Below, in pieces: positions 1 through 8,907 of a DNA stretch of 64,000 nucleotides. The notes below the pieces were generated by a model. That model saw only the letters and a list, made by a program, of their open reading frames with translations. It did no database searches and was not told where the DNA came from. The translations under genes were made by a program, and so were the position numbers. The DNA comes from Sporosarcina sp. FSL W7-1349 (lineage in GTDB: Bacteria > Bacillota > Bacilli > Bacillales_A > Planococcaceae): positions 186,001 to 250,000 of the forward strand of contig NZ_JBBOOK010000001.1 in NCBI RefSeq assembly GCF_038003045.1. Direction: 5' to 3'. Within the stretch, counting starts at the first letter, position 1. Every line of letters begins with the position of its first letter.

Positions 1-710
1 CTGCAATATAAGGCTTCTTCCAAAATGTCAATTCGGTCTTGCTGAACGGCACCCATCTCTTTCCAGCCGGGACGTTTCAACACCACGTCTTTCTTCACCT
101 TTTCCGGACGCACGCCGACCCATGCCAGCAGAATATGATCAGGGTTCCGATTCAGCACATCATCCCAATCGGTTTGGACACTGGCGAGTTCCACGTCGCG
201 GAATTCATTCAACCCGCCGGCAATTTCACTGATCTCCGTCAACCAATTGATCTGACCTGGAGTGAAAATCGGTTTCGGCCACCATTCCCAGTACAAGGAC
301 GGTCTATCTGGAACCGAAGAGGCCCGTTTTTTCATATCGGCAATGAAGGCCAAATAGTCCTCTTTAATCTGTTCCGCCTTCTCTTCGATACCACATGCTT
401 TGCCGACTGCCAACAGATTATCCGCAATATCTTCTAAGCTTTGGGGATCTAACACAATATGGGGGATCTGGCGTTTCTCCAACTCTTCTACATTCTTTTC
501 CATGCCAGGCACGCTCAACGAAGCAATTACCAGATCAGGTTCGAAAGTTTCCAATTTGTCCATATCGATGGATAAATCGGGTCCTAGCCTCGGTAAAGAA
601 TTGACTGCTTGCGGCCAATCCGAATAGTCATCGATGGCGACCAATTGATCTTCCAATCCAAGATAGCCGAGCACTTCGGTGTTGCTCGGACAAATTGATA
701 TCAGTTTCAT
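1..710 (-). CDS. BtuF-like cobalamin/siderophore-binding protein (3' end cut by window)
   Basis: Reading leftward from an ATG at 710, the frame stays open to the window edge (about 236 residues, C-terminus missing). The N-terminus MKLISICPSNTE and the body fit the periplasmic-binding fold of BtuF/FecB-type ABC transporter binding proteins, which bind cobalamin or ferric chelates. No signal peptide or lipobox is visible, as in a cytosolic-looking subgroup annotated as cobalamin-binding proteins. A purine-rich GAGAGG lies just upstream of the start. It follows the MFS gene by about 20 bp on the same strand, so the two are probably cotranscribed. Ligand is unknown. Confidence 0.75.
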   Translation of the reverse strand, partial: MKLISICPSNTEVLGYLGLEDQLVAIDDYSDWPQAVNSLPRLGPDLSIDMDKLETFEPDLVIASLSVPGMEKNVEELEKRQIPHIVLDPQSLEDIADNLLAVGKACGIEEKAEQIKEDYLAFIADMKKRASSVPDRPSLYWEWWPKPIFTPGQINWLTEISEIAGGLNEFRDVELASVQTDWDDVLNRNPDHILLAWVGVRPEKVKKDVVLKRPGWKEMGAVQQDRIDILEEALYC

Positions 711-729
711 CCTCTCACCTCTGCAACAT

Positions 730-2001
730 TCAATTTTTTCCTACAGCCCATATGACGACGGGAACGAGCAACAATGATAAACAGCCTCCTGCAATGGAAA
801 GGGTTGCGTAACTTGTTTGGGCGGCAATTATTCCGGATAATGCCCCGCCGGAAGCGCCGGATAAAGCGATGAGCACATCAACTGAGCCTTGTGTCTTCGC
901 CCGGGTTTCCGGATGGCTTGCGTCTACGATAAGCGCCGTTCCGCTGATTAAACCAAAATTCCAACCGAGCCCAAGTAATCCTAAAGCGAGGGTGAGCAGC
1001 CAAACCGAGTCGCCGGGTGCGAAAGCGGCGACTAGTCCCGAAGCGAGAAGGGTGACTCCGGAGGCGATGGCCATCGCAGTCCGACCCACTTTGTCGACGA
1101 GCACCCCAGTCAATAGGGAAGGGAGGTACATGGCTCCGATATGGATGCCAATGACAAAGCCGACCGCACGTAAACTGTGTCCGTGGTGTCCCATATGGAC
1201 GGGTGTCATCGTCATGATGGAGACCATGACGATTTGACTAAGCACCATGATGGTAGCGCCTACGGCAATTCCTCGTTTATTCAATATTTGCCCTTCGCCG
1301 CTCATCTTGCTTGCTGTCGGTGTTTTCATTGTCTGATCGGCCGCAATCGCTTTGGCGACGATGAATGGATCAGGCCGTAAGAAAAGGAATAAAACCAAGC
1401 CGGCCAAAATGTATGCGGCTGCGGCAAGAATGAACGGCCCGGCTAACGCAGGAATGCCGAGGTTCAGAGCGAAATTTCCCATGACATCGACAAGATTCGG
1501 TCCGGCGACGGCTCCGAACGTTGTGGAAACCATGGCGATACTCACGGCGGTCGCTCTCTGTTTGGGGCTTGCCAGGTCGGTCCCCGCATAGCGGGCTTGC
1601 AAGTTTGTTGCGGTTCCCGCACCGTAGATTAATAGGGAAATCATCAAGACGATGATGTTGTTCGAAATCGCAGCAAGAATGACGCCAATCGCGCCGAGTC
1701 CCCCTGCAAAAAAACCGCCTGCCAGCCCGAGACGACGGCCGAAGCGTTGCGAAAGCCTTCCGATGACAAAGGCGGCTCCCGCGGAACCAAGGGTGAACAT
1801 CGCAACAGGCACCCCGGCAAAACTATCTGTTCCCAACATATCCTGGGCAAGAAGGGCACCGACTGTAATCCCGGCCGCCAATCCGGCTCCGCCGAATATT
1901 TGAGAAAGGACGACAATGAATAACGTCCTTCGGTAAAGCTGTTGCTGCTTTTCAGGAGAACCGAGATAGCTCTCCGGATTCCCCGAAGGTTTTGGCGCCA
2001 T
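730..2001 (-). CDS. MFS transporter, 423 aa
   Basis: A hydrophobic protein with about 12 predicted membrane helices and MFS features, including a loop motif GRLSQRFGRRLG after helix 2. It opens with MAPKPSGNPESYLG. The frame can be extended upstream to 2187, but that extension lacks membrane character and runs into the repeat block; the ATG at 2001 has an AAAGGTGG ribosome site 8 to 10 nt upstream, so I chose it. It probably exports a small molecule or drug by proton antiport. The substrate cannot be told from sequence. It heads a likely two-gene transcript with the BtuF-like gene. Confidence 0.85.
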   Translation of the reverse strand: MAPKPSGNPESYLGSPEKQQQLYRRTLFIVVLSQIFGGAGLAAGITVGALLAQDMLGTDSFAGVPVAMFTLGSAGAAFVIGRLSQRFGRRLGLAGGFFAGGLGAIGVILAAISNNIIVLMISLLIYGAGTATNLQARYAGTDLASPKQRATAVSIAMVSTTFGAVAGPNLVDVMGNFALNLGIPALAGPFILAAAAYILAGLVLFLFLRPDPFIVAKAIAADQTMKTPTASKMSGEGQILNKRGIAVGATIMVLSQIVMVSIMTMTPVHMGHHGHSLRAVGFVIGIHIGAMYLPSLLTGVLVDKVGRTAMAIASGVTLLASGLVAAFAPGDSVWLLTLALGLLGLGWNFGLISGTALIVDASHPETRAKTQGSVDVLIALSGASGGALSGIIAAQTSYATLSIAGGCLSLLLVPVVIWAVGKN

Positions 2002-2149
2002 GGACGAAGCCACCTTTCTAGAAACGAAAATTAATGAGATCATTTGAATTATATCATTTTTTAAGTGTGAAACGCAGAAGACTTGGAATCTTTTAAGTAG
2101 GTGGGAGATTCTAGGGGATGTTTCGCTGGGGAACAACGGGTGCTCGAAA

Positions 2150-2570
2150 GTGGATGGACCGTGCAAGGAAACCGTGTCGGGGTGCAATCAAACCGGGTGT
2201 GAGCGCAAGCAACTCGTGTTGGACTGCAAGCACCCCCGGCGTAAGTGCAAGCAAATTTGCAAGTGTAAGAAAACCATGCCGGAGTGCAATTAAACCGGGA
2301 GTGAGCGCAAGCAACTCGTGTTGGACTGCAGGCAATCCCAGCATGAGTGCAAGCAACCCTGCAAGTGCAAGGAAACCATGCCGGAGTGCAATCAAACGGG
2401 GATTGAGCGCAAGCAACTCGTGTTGGACAGCATGCAATCCCAGCATGAGTGCAAGCAACTCTGCAAGTGCAAGGAACCCATGCTGGGATGCAATCAAACG
2501 GGGAGTGAACGCAAGGAATTCGCGTTGAACTGCAAGCAACCCCAGCGTGAGTGCAACCAAACCGTCTTAA
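2150..2570. repeat. Nested tandem repeat, 21-nt unit in ~102-nt higher-order unit
   Basis: About nineteen degenerate 21-nt units (some 18 to 19 nt), most beginning GTGCAAGCAA, GCGCAAGCAA or CTGCAAGCAA and ending in TGA or GGA. Units recur in the same order of five (four of 21 nt and one of 18 nt, about 102 nt), giving roughly three and a half higher-order copies. Long frames run through it on both strands because the unit is a multiple of three, but they look like repeat artefacts. It separates the MFS gene from ku. Confidence 0.85.
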
Positions 2571-2577
2571 CGTCTCC

Positions 2578-2606
2578 CCAAAAAAAGAGCCCCAAATCGG
2601 GACTCT
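2578..2606 (-). terminator. Rho-independent terminator of ku
   Basis: On the minus strand a short stem (AGAG-CCC paired with GGG-CTCT) is followed by a run of seven T residues, directly after the ku stop codon. Confidence 0.75.
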
Positions 2607-3433
2607 TACGCTTCCTTTTTAGCAGCCGCCCTTTTACGCGGGGCCGGTTTTTTCTTTTTCGTTTTATCCAGAGACGCCTGCAATGCAGCCATAAGATCGG
2701 TAACATTGGCAGGGGCGGCTGGCTGTTTCTCGGTTGCTGCAACTGTCGTGTTGCCGGCTTTCTTTTCCTCGATCAATTCCATGAGCGCCGTCCGATATTC
2801 GTCCGTATATTTCGTAGGCTCGAAAGCGGTTGTCAGCTGGTCGACCAATAGGAGTGCCGTGTCCAATTCTTTCTGGACAACCGTATCGCCGCTCGGCAGA
2901 TTCGGTACATCTTGCACATTCCGGACCTCATCGGGAAAATGGATCGTTTCCATCAATAACGCATTTTTGTATACTCGGACAACGGCCAGTTGCTCCTTAG
3001 ATCGGATGATGATTTTGGCGACCCCGATCTTGCCCGAATCCTCCAATGTCTTGCGCAGCAAAGAGTACGCTTTTCCTCCTCCGCTGTCAGGAGCCATGAA
3101 GTAGCTCCGCTCGAAATAAATCGGATCGATTTCTTCCAGCTTGACGAAATCGATTATTTCCACGGCTTTGTCTTCATTTTCCTTCTTCAATTTCTCCAAA
3201 TCCTCATCATCCAAAACGACAAACTTGTTTTTGGTGTATTCGTATGCTTTCACAATCTCTTCATTTTTGATTTCTTTATCACAAACAGGGCACACTTTCT
3301 GATAACTAATGGGAGAATGGCATTCCTTATGCAGTTGGCGTAATTTGATGTCATTGTTCTCAGTCGCTGCATGCAGTTTAATCGGGATATTGACCAACCC
3401 GAAACTGATGCTTCCTTTCCATACGGTATGCAA
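2606..3433 (-). CDS. ku: Non-homologous end-joining protein Ku, 275 aa
   Basis: Bacterial Ku (B. subtilis YkoV type) binds DNA double-strand ends and recruits LigD. Its N-terminus HTVWKGSISFGLVNIP is the family hallmark, and the C-terminus is a Lys/Arg/Ala-rich tail typical of DNA-contacting Ku ends. I place the start at a TTG (3431-3433) because family members begin at this residue; an upstream ATG at 3505 would add 24 non-conserved residues and overlap the promoter region. It is transcribed divergently from ligD. In B. subtilis the pair acts in the forespore and germinating spore, and a sigma-G-like promoter is visible here. Confidence 0.93.
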   Translation of the reverse strand: MHTVWKGSISFGLVNIPIKLHAATENNDIKLRQLHKECHSPISYQKVCPVCDKEIKNEEIVKAYEYTKNKFVVLDDEDLEKLKKENEDKAVEIIDFVKLEEIDPIYFERSYFMAPDSGGGKAYSLLRKTLEDSGKIGVAKIIIRSKEQLAVVRVYKNALLMETIHFPDEVRNVQDVPNLPSGDTVVQKELDTALLLVDQLTTAFEPTKYTDEYRTALMELIEEKKAGNTTVAATEKQPAAPANVTDLMAALQASLDKTKKKKPAPRKRAAAKKEA

Positions 3434-3459
3434 ATCCTTCACCCGCTTTCCTTTTTTAT

Positions 3460-3488
3460 TAGTATGGAAGTTCTCTGTATTCCTATGT
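3460..3488 (-). promoter_or_regulatory. Candidate sigma-G promoter of ku
   Basis: Minus strand: -10 CATACTA (3466 to 3460) matches the sigma-G consensus CATWHTA. After a 17-nt spacer lies ACATA (3488 to 3484), four of five against GHATR. The same spacing is used by the SASP promoter in this window. Transcription would begin about 20 nt before the TTG start. Confidence 0.5.
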
Positions 3489-3538
3489 ATAAGAAAGACG
3501 CGCAATCAAAAGCTAATCAAAAAACAGGGGATGAAAAA

Positions 3539-5362
3539 ATGAAACCGATGCTACTGACGACTTCCGAAACAATCCCGGTCGGAAAGGGTTGGACATACGA
3601 AGCAAAATATGACGGATTTCGCTGCATCCTTGTCTGGGAACCAAATGGTGTCATGCTTTTTAGCAGAACCGGAAATATGGTAAATGAAAATTTTCCGGAA
3701 GTGGTGGACTATTGCAAGCAAATCCAAGATCGGCTGTCCACCCATCTTCCGTTGACGTTGGACGGTGAACTCGTTCATTTGATCAATTCATTCAAAAGCG
3801 ATTTTTCCATCGTGCAAGCAAGAGGGCGGATGCGAACCGAACAGGTCATTCAACAGCATAGGGAAGACTTCCCTTGTCATTATATGATGTTCGATTTATT
3901 GAAATATAAAGGGGAAGATCTAACGGCGATGCCGTTGCAAAAACGGAAGACGAAATTGAGGAAGCTATTCACCAAGGTCTCATCGGCCGAATCCAGCCAA
4001 CTCCAAATGGTTGAATCGTTCGAGGATCCGAAGGAATTATGGGAACGGGTCATCGAGAACTTGGGAGAAGGGATTGTCGCCAAACGGAAATCGAGTACAT
4101 GGTCCAATGAAAAACGCTCACCCCATTGGGTGAAAGTGAAGAATTGGAGGCTTGTCAACATCATCATCACCCAATATGATAAAATGAACGGCTACTTCAC
4201 AGGAGCGGTCCATCGAGACGAGGAATTGGTGAATGTGGTCACCTTCCTTCACGGACTATCGGATGAAGAGACAGATACATTGCGGAAGCTTTTTCAGGAA
4301 AACGGACGCCGCATGTCAAAAACGACATGGGAGTTGGCCCCGTCCGTTTGTGCTAAAATCGCCTGCATCAGTTTTGATGGAAAGCATTTGCGGGAACCGA
4401 GGTTTCACAGTTTTGATTTCGAAGCCGAGCCGGATCAAATTCAATGGAAACTCATGCTTCGCCAATTATCCCCGCTTCCGCCATCCATCCAAATGACCCA
4501 TCCGGACAAGCCGGTCTGGCCGGAACTCGGTCTTGTGAAAGATGACTATTTGCTTTACTTGCAACAGGCGGCCCCGTTCATGCTTCCGTTTTTAGAGAAT
4601 CGGCTGCTGACCGTCATTCGTTATCCTCATGGCGTGCCGGGGGAACGCTTTTATCAGAAAAACGCCCCCGATTATACGCCAAAATTCATTCAAACCGAAT
4701 GGGAAGAGGATATTCGATATATCGTTTGTCAGGATAGCAAGTCGCTGCTTTGGCTTGGCAATCAACTGGCTCTCGAATACCATATCCCGTTTCAGACGAT
4801 CGATACGGAGTGTCCGACTGAAATCGTTTTCGACTTGGATCCTCCTTCTGTTAAAGAGTTCAGCCTGGCGGTTGAAGCAGCGCTCCGGATGAAAGCGATT
4901 TTCGACCGGTTCCAGCTCACTTCATTCGTCAAGACATCCGGCGGAAAAGGGTTGCAGCTGTATATTCCACTGCCGTATAATCGATTCGCGTATGAAGAGA
5001 CGAGGGTGTTTACGAAATTTGTCTGTGATTTTATATGTGAGCAGGAGCCCGACTGGTTCACAACGGAGAGAATGAAAAAGAAGCGCGGGAATAAATTATA
5101 TTTGGACTATGTCCAGCATCAGGAAGGCAAGACGATCGTGGCGCCATACTCTCCGCGAGGGAATGAGCAGGGGCTTGTCGCGACGCCGCTCCGCTGGGAA
5201 GAAGTGACATCTTCTCTCAAACCCGAACGATTTCCGATTCCTGTCGTGTCGGAACGGATGAAGACCATCGGCAATCCGTTCCGGGATTTCCGCCCGGTTG
5301 GGGAGGCGCAGCCATTCGACGCGGTGCTGAACGAACTTACTTCGCTGCTTGGACGTCCATGA
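3539..5362 (+). CDS. ligD: ATP-dependent DNA ligase D (ligase-polymerase), 607 aa
   Basis: The two-domain Bacillus-type LigD (YkoU). Residues 1 to about 300 form an ATP-dependent ligase with adenylation Lys23 in the motif EAKYDGF. Residues about 320 to 600 form the primase-like polymerase domain, with the metal-binding motif FDLDPP near residue 432. There is no phosphoesterase domain, as usual for Bacillales. It fills gaps and seals ends held by Ku. The ATG at 3539 follows AGGGGATG at good spacing; the frame is open further upstream to 3371, but that part overlaps ku and is not family-like. Divergent from ku with about 105 bp between. Confidence 0.93.
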   Translation: MKPMLLTTSETIPVGKGWTYEAKYDGFRCILVWEPNGVMLFSRTGNMVNENFPEVVDYCKQIQDRLSTHLPLTLDGELVHLINSFKSDFSIVQARGRMRTEQVIQQHREDFPCHYMMFDLLKYKGEDLTAMPLQKRKTKLRKLFTKVSSAESSQLQMVESFEDPKELWERVIENLGEGIVAKRKSSTWSNEKRSPHWVKVKNWRLVNIIITQYDKMNGYFTGAVHRDEELVNVVTFLHGLSDEETDTLRKLFQENGRRMSKTTWELAPSVCAKIACISFDGKHLREPRFHSFDFEAEPDQIQWKLMLRQLSPLPPSIQMTHPDKPVWPELGLVKDDYLLYLQQAAPFMLPFLENRLLTVIRYPHGVPGERFYQKNAPDYTPKFIQTEWEEDIRYIVCQDSKSLLWLGNQLALEYHIPFQTIDTECPTEIVFDLDPPSVKEFSLAVEAALRMKAIFDRFQLTSFVKTSGGKGLQLYIPLPYNRFAYEETRVFTKFVCDFICEQEPDWFTTERMKKKRGNKLYLDYVQHQEGKTIVAPYSPRGNEQGLVATPLRWEEVTSSLKPERFPIPVVSERMKTIGNPFRDFRPVGEAQPFDAVLNELTSLLGRP

Positions 5363-5384
5363 ATAGAAGTAGAGGGGGATTTCA

Positions 5385-5813
5385 TTGAAAAAACTGATGA
5401 AGATATTAATCGTTTTTGTCATCTTAGTCATTGCAATAGGCTGGGGGGTCTACTATTTCGGAACGAAACTCATCGCCGATCAAGTGATGGACCAAGTGGC
5501 AGTCGAACTTGAAAATAGCGGTCAATTGGAGGCGATCAAGCAAGAAGTGCAGAAGGATCCACAATTGAAAGCGATGTTGGAAGAGGGTAAGAACGCGGAG
5601 AACGCGGATTTGCCATTCCAGACAAAAGAAGAAGCCGTCCGAGTCCTGCTGAAAAAGTTCGACTTGGCAGAAATCCAAGAACTGCAATCGAAAGCGTCAT
5701 CGGGCCTTACGGTGGAAGAAAAACAGGAGTTGCTGAACAAGATGGAAAGCCGGTTGACCGAGGAAGAGTTGCTAGCGCTAAAGGTGTTGGCGTATAAGGA
5801 GCTGGCGCAGTAA
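5385..5813 (+). CDS. Small membrane-anchored protein, 142 aa, unknown function
   Basis: Starts at TTG with AGAGGGGG upstream. One N-terminal membrane helix (about residues 5 to 25) is followed by a charged, mostly helical segment rich in Glu, Lys and Leu. The helix looks like an uncleaved anchor with the rest outside. It begins 22 bp after ligD and may be cotranscribed, but nothing in its sequence ties it to DNA repair. I do not recognise the family. Confidence 0.7.
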   Translation: MKKLMKILIVFVILVIAIGWGVYYFGTKLIADQVMDQVAVELENSGQLEAIKQEVQKDPQLKAMLEEGKNAENADLPFQTKEEAVRVLLKKFDLAEIQELQSKASSGLTVEEKQELLNKMESRLTEEELLALKVLAYKELAQ

Positions 5814-5949
5814 AAGAAGATTTTACTCGGTAATACAGGGGTTGAACAAAAATTTGGGGTTTAATTTTAGAACATAGATGAAATTGTTCCCGGCATCCCA
5901 TTTGGGTATATCTTGGTTTAATACCCAACAGACAAACAGTAAGCGAATC

Positions 5950-5977
5950 GGTTCCTCTGCGAGGGGAACCTTTTTTT
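5950..5977 (+). terminator. Rho-independent terminator
   Basis: GGTTCC and GGAACC stem with a short loop, followed by seven T residues. It lies 136 bp past the end of the 142-aa protein gene and probably ends the ligD transcript. Confidence 0.8.
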
Positions 5978-6099
5978 ATTTTAAAAATTAACAGAATCGT
6001 TTATCGAATGTGGTAGACTTTATACCAAAGCCGAATTACCTAATGCTTTGATTACTATAATATAAGTTTTCGTTAGGCTATGTTATGGACGCTCGATTT

Positions 6100-6175
6100 A
6101 GCATTGCTGAAAGGCCATCAGTCGGCCAAGCCCGAAAAAATCTGGACTTCATTATGCCGAGGCGTAATGGAAATT
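6100..6175. repeat. Dispersed intergenic repeat, short copy
   Basis: Contains AATCTGGA followed by the dyad ATTATGCCGAGGCGTAAT. The same arrangement, AATCTGGA then ATTACGCCGAAGCGTAAT, occurs before citZ near 59615-59645. The rest of the 5814-6193 gap shows only a terminator and AT-rich sequence. A frame running back to 6080 through this repeat is probably not coding. Confidence 0.55.
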
Positions 6176-6193
6176 ATGAAACAGGTGATGCGC

Positions 6194-6955
6194 ATGATTT
6201 CTTACGAACAGTTTTTCCTTATAATTATTGTTAGTATTTTAGGTCCAGTTGTCAGTCTTCTCGGCTTGATTTTTTTCCAGTTGAAAGAGACAGAGGTGAA
6301 TCTGTTGGAGATTCAAAATAACCGTGTCTTGCTAGAAAAAGAACTGGAAACTAGCAAATATTATCAGCTTAGTCAGCAAATCCAGCCGCATTTCCTATTC
6401 AATGCGCTGAATTCCTTACTCAGTCTATTGAAGCTACAAAAATATGAAAAATTAACAGAAGGTTTTGAACATATGGTCCTGTTCCTCAGATACAAATATA
6501 AAGTGCATGATCATTTGTATCCGATCAGCGAGGAAGTGATGCATACGACTCATTATTTGCAGATTCAGCAAATCCGTTTCGGAAATCGCCTTTCAATTGA
6601 TATTGAAGTTGAAGAACAACTCCACGATGAAATGATTATCCCGTTTTTGTTACAAACGGTCGTGGAAAATGCGTTCAAGCATGGCATAGAGGAAGTTGAA
6701 GGGGGCTCATCACTGATAATTCGCATCACGGAACAAGGGGATACCATCTTTTTGCAGGTGATCGATGAAGGTCCCGGTATACTAGGGAACCAGGAAGTAG
6801 AATTAGGAACCGGCCTTAAAAACATCATAGATAGACTCCGGCTCATTTATGGGACGTCCGCTCATTTTAGCTTGGAAAATCGGAAAGAGACTAGGGGAGC
6901 GATCGTAACCGTGTCTTGGCCGAGACACTATATGTATGGGGAGGAATTTGAATGA
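6194..6955 (+). CDS. LytS/YesM-type sensor histidine kinase, 253 aa
   Basis: One membrane helix (about residues 7 to 30), a coiled-coil linker, then the His_kinase domain with phosphoacceptor His66 in QIQPHFLFNALNSL, and an HATPase_c domain with N box VVENAFKHG, DEGPGI and GTGL. There is no extracellular sensor domain, so the signal may come through a partner. The start is uncertain: the ATG at 6194 has AGGTGA five nt upstream, but ATGs at 6167 and 6176 are possible. It overlaps the response regulator by 4 bp (ATGA), indicating translational coupling. Confidence 0.88.
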   Translation: MISYEQFFLIIIVSILGPVVSLLGLIFFQLKETEVNLLEIQNNRVLLEKELETSKYYQLSQQIQPHFLFNALNSLLSLLKLQKYEKLTEGFEHMVLFLRYKYKVHDHLYPISEEVMHTTHYLQIQQIRFGNRLSIDIEVEEQLHDEMIIPFLLQTVVENAFKHGIEEVEGGSSLIIRITEQGDTIFLQVIDEGPGILGNQEVELGTGLKNIIDRLRLIYGTSAHFSLENRKETRGAIVTVSWPRHYMYGEEFE

Positions 6956-7677
6956 ATCTACTAATCCTAGACGACGAACCGCTATTCGTAGAACAATTAG
7001 AAATGATCATACAGAAGAATTTTCCTGATTGGCGCATCTTTTCAACATATGCAGGAACGGATGCCATTCAAGTCGCCCAGAAAGATACGATTCATTTAGC
7101 TCTGATCGACATAAAACTTGGCGGACGAAGCGGGCTGGAGGTGGCCGAGCAATTGAAGCAGGATAACCCCGATCTGGATGTAGTCATCATATCCGCATTC
7201 CAGGAATTCGAGTATGCAAGATATTCGTTGAAGCTAAAAGCGGTGGACTACTTGGTGAAACCCGTTTTGGAGATTGAGCTTTTACGCTTATTGAATGATT
7301 ATATTTTCCAACACCCTCAGTATAATTCGCGCTCGTCCGCGGTTGGCAATACAATCGATATCATTGCAAAACGTTTTCACGAACAACTGAAACTTTCGTC
7401 AGTCGCAGAAGAGCTTTTTATCCATCCTCAATATTTAAGTAGATTGTTCAGTGAGGAAATCGGAATGCCATTTTCGGAATACTTACTAAGGTACCGTATC
7501 AAAATGGCGAAAGAACTTTTGGTGAAGGAAAAAGAATGGTCCATCGAGCAAGTTTCCTTTGCCACGGGATTCAACAGCCAGCATTATTTCAGCAAAGCGT
7601 TTAAAAGATTAGTACAGACAACGCCGGCTAGATACCGCCAGCAGAAATTGCAAGAGTTGCTGGAAAAACGAGGTTGA
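6952..7677 (+). CDS. YesN-type response regulator with AraC DNA-binding domain, 241 aa
   Basis: An N-terminal receiver domain has the acidic pair Asp7/Asp8, phosphoacceptor Asp53 (LIDIKLG), Ser81 and Lys103 (VKPV). The C-terminal 100 residues form an AraC-type double helix-turn-helix (SVAEELFIHPQYLSRLFSEE and a second HTH near GFNSQHYFSKAFKR). It is cognate to the preceding kinase by overlap. Such pairs in Firmicutes usually control a neighbouring transporter, here probably the peptide ABC operon beginning at 9096; that target is inferred. Confidence 0.92.
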   Translation: MNLLILDDEPLFVEQLEMIIQKNFPDWRIFSTYAGTDAIQVAQKDTIHLALIDIKLGGRSGLEVAEQLKQDNPDLDVVIISAFQEFEYARYSLKLKAVDYLVKPVLEIELLRLLNDYIFQHPQYNSRSSAVGNTIDIIAKRFHEQLKLSSVAEELFIHPQYLSRLFSEEIGMPFSEYLLRYRIKMAKELLVKEKEWSIEQVSFATGFNSQHYFSKAFKRLVQTTPARYRQQKLQELLEKRG

Positions 7678-8855
7678 TCGAGTTGAAAGTCTTATATGTT
7701 ATTAGTTCTTTTTTTACGATGACGCTAATTTTTTTATCTAGTGACGTCGTATTGAAGTATGGGACGTACGGGGGGCTTATTCTTTGTGCTTCTTTTGTGA
7801 CGGCCGTTTTCTTAGTTTACTTCTTCCGTAAACTTCTCTTTCGAAAGAGGGTGGAGGACAGCTCGAAGCCATTGCTCTTGACCCTTTTTGCATTTCATTT
7901 GCTGGAAACATTCGCTTTACAGGTTTGGATTATCGCGGGGGTTTTGCGTTTCACCAAGGAGCCGCCATTGGAACTAGTACTGTTCATAGGTGCCTCCGTC
8001 ATTGTAGTTTTCATGTTCTTCATCCGGAAAAAAACCTCACTACTCGTGAATATCATTGTTGTGATGAACATTAGCCTTATCTTCGTGCTCGCCATCCTGC
8101 TTCCCAATTTCATATATTTGCAAAAGGGATTGGAGACGGTCTATCATAATCTGTTGCACTATCATCCGAAAGTGCTCCATCTCAACAGAGAAGGGCTGTT
8201 TTCTTTCTATTTGGCGATGACGGCAGTATTTGTCATCAAATTATTTGCCGCATTTCATTTGCACTCGTTTCCCAAAACATCAATAAAGGCGAAGATGCTG
8301 TTGATCGGGATGAGTGTCGGTTCAGTTACCTTAGCATTTTCAACGATGATTATCGTAGCAATTACAGAAAGGGTTCAATCGGCAATACCGAACTTACTGA
8401 TCTTGTCAATGTTGGAGAGGATGCTATCGCCGTTCTTCTTTACCTTCGTGCTGCTCGTCGTATTCCTTGGAAGCATTAATACGATCATATTGTCGATGCT
8501 GTTTGTGAACTCTTATGTGAATGGACTCGTACCACATATCAGGAAACGTTATTTCTTGGGTCTCTTCTTTCTATTTTTAGTTATCACATTCACTGTGTGG
8601 TTTCATTCGGTGGACTACGTAATCGTTCAAATTCTACTGTTCTTAAGTATTTGGCAATGGCCCATCATGATTGGGTATGCAATGCTGCCAGCGCAACGAA
8701 CTGCGGTTTATTTCTCGATGGGCTTTCTTTATGTGCTCATATGCTTTAATTGGTATGGCGACTACCCACTCGTTTTCTGGATGAACGTTATCGCGATTGG
8801 TTCGCTAGTATTCGCAGGCCTGATCAGGTCATTGCTGTTCCTCAGAAAGAAATAA
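7674..8855 (+). CDS. Polytopic membrane protein, 393 aa, unrecognised
   Basis: Starts at a TTG overlapping the end of the response regulator by 4 bp; a second TTG at 7683 is possible. About 10 or 11 hydrophobic helices span the whole length, with short basic loops and no motif I recognise. Overlap with the regulator indicates a three-gene unit. Since the kinase has a single helix and no sensor domain, this protein is a reasonable candidate for the signal-receiving or transport partner (inference). It is followed by a strong terminator. Confidence 0.75.
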   Translation: MIELKVLYVISSFFTMTLIFLSSDVVLKYGTYGGLILCASFVTAVFLVYFFRKLLFRKRVEDSSKPLLLTLFAFHLLETFALQVWIIAGVLRFTKEPPLELVLFIGASVIVVFMFFIRKKTSLLVNIIVVMNISLIFVLAILLPNFIYLQKGLETVYHNLLHYHPKVLHLNREGLFSFYLAMTAVFVIKLFAAFHLHSFPKTSIKAKMLLIGMSVGSVTLAFSTMIIVAITERVQSAIPNLLILSMLERMLSPFFFTFVLLVVFLGSINTIILSMLFVNSYVNGLVPHIRKRYFLGLFFLFLVITFTVWFHSVDYVIVQILLFLSIWQWPIMIGYAMLPAQRTAVYFSMGFLYVLICFNWYGDYPLVFWMNVIAIGSLVFAGLIRSLLFLRKK

Positions 8856-8907
8856 GAACTCTATTTATGCAAGAAGGTATTCATGCTTATACTTTACTAA
8901 AGTCTGG

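Noticed and set aside
2111..2560. Long frames on both strands through the 2.1-2.6 kb repeat block, one 149 aa on the minus strand
   Set aside because: The 21-nt unit is a multiple of three, so frames open in parallel on both strands; no ribosome site and low-complexity product.
6080..6193. 38-residue N-terminal extension of the sensor kinase
   Set aside because: It is encoded by the dispersed repeat; family kinases start near the membrane helix.
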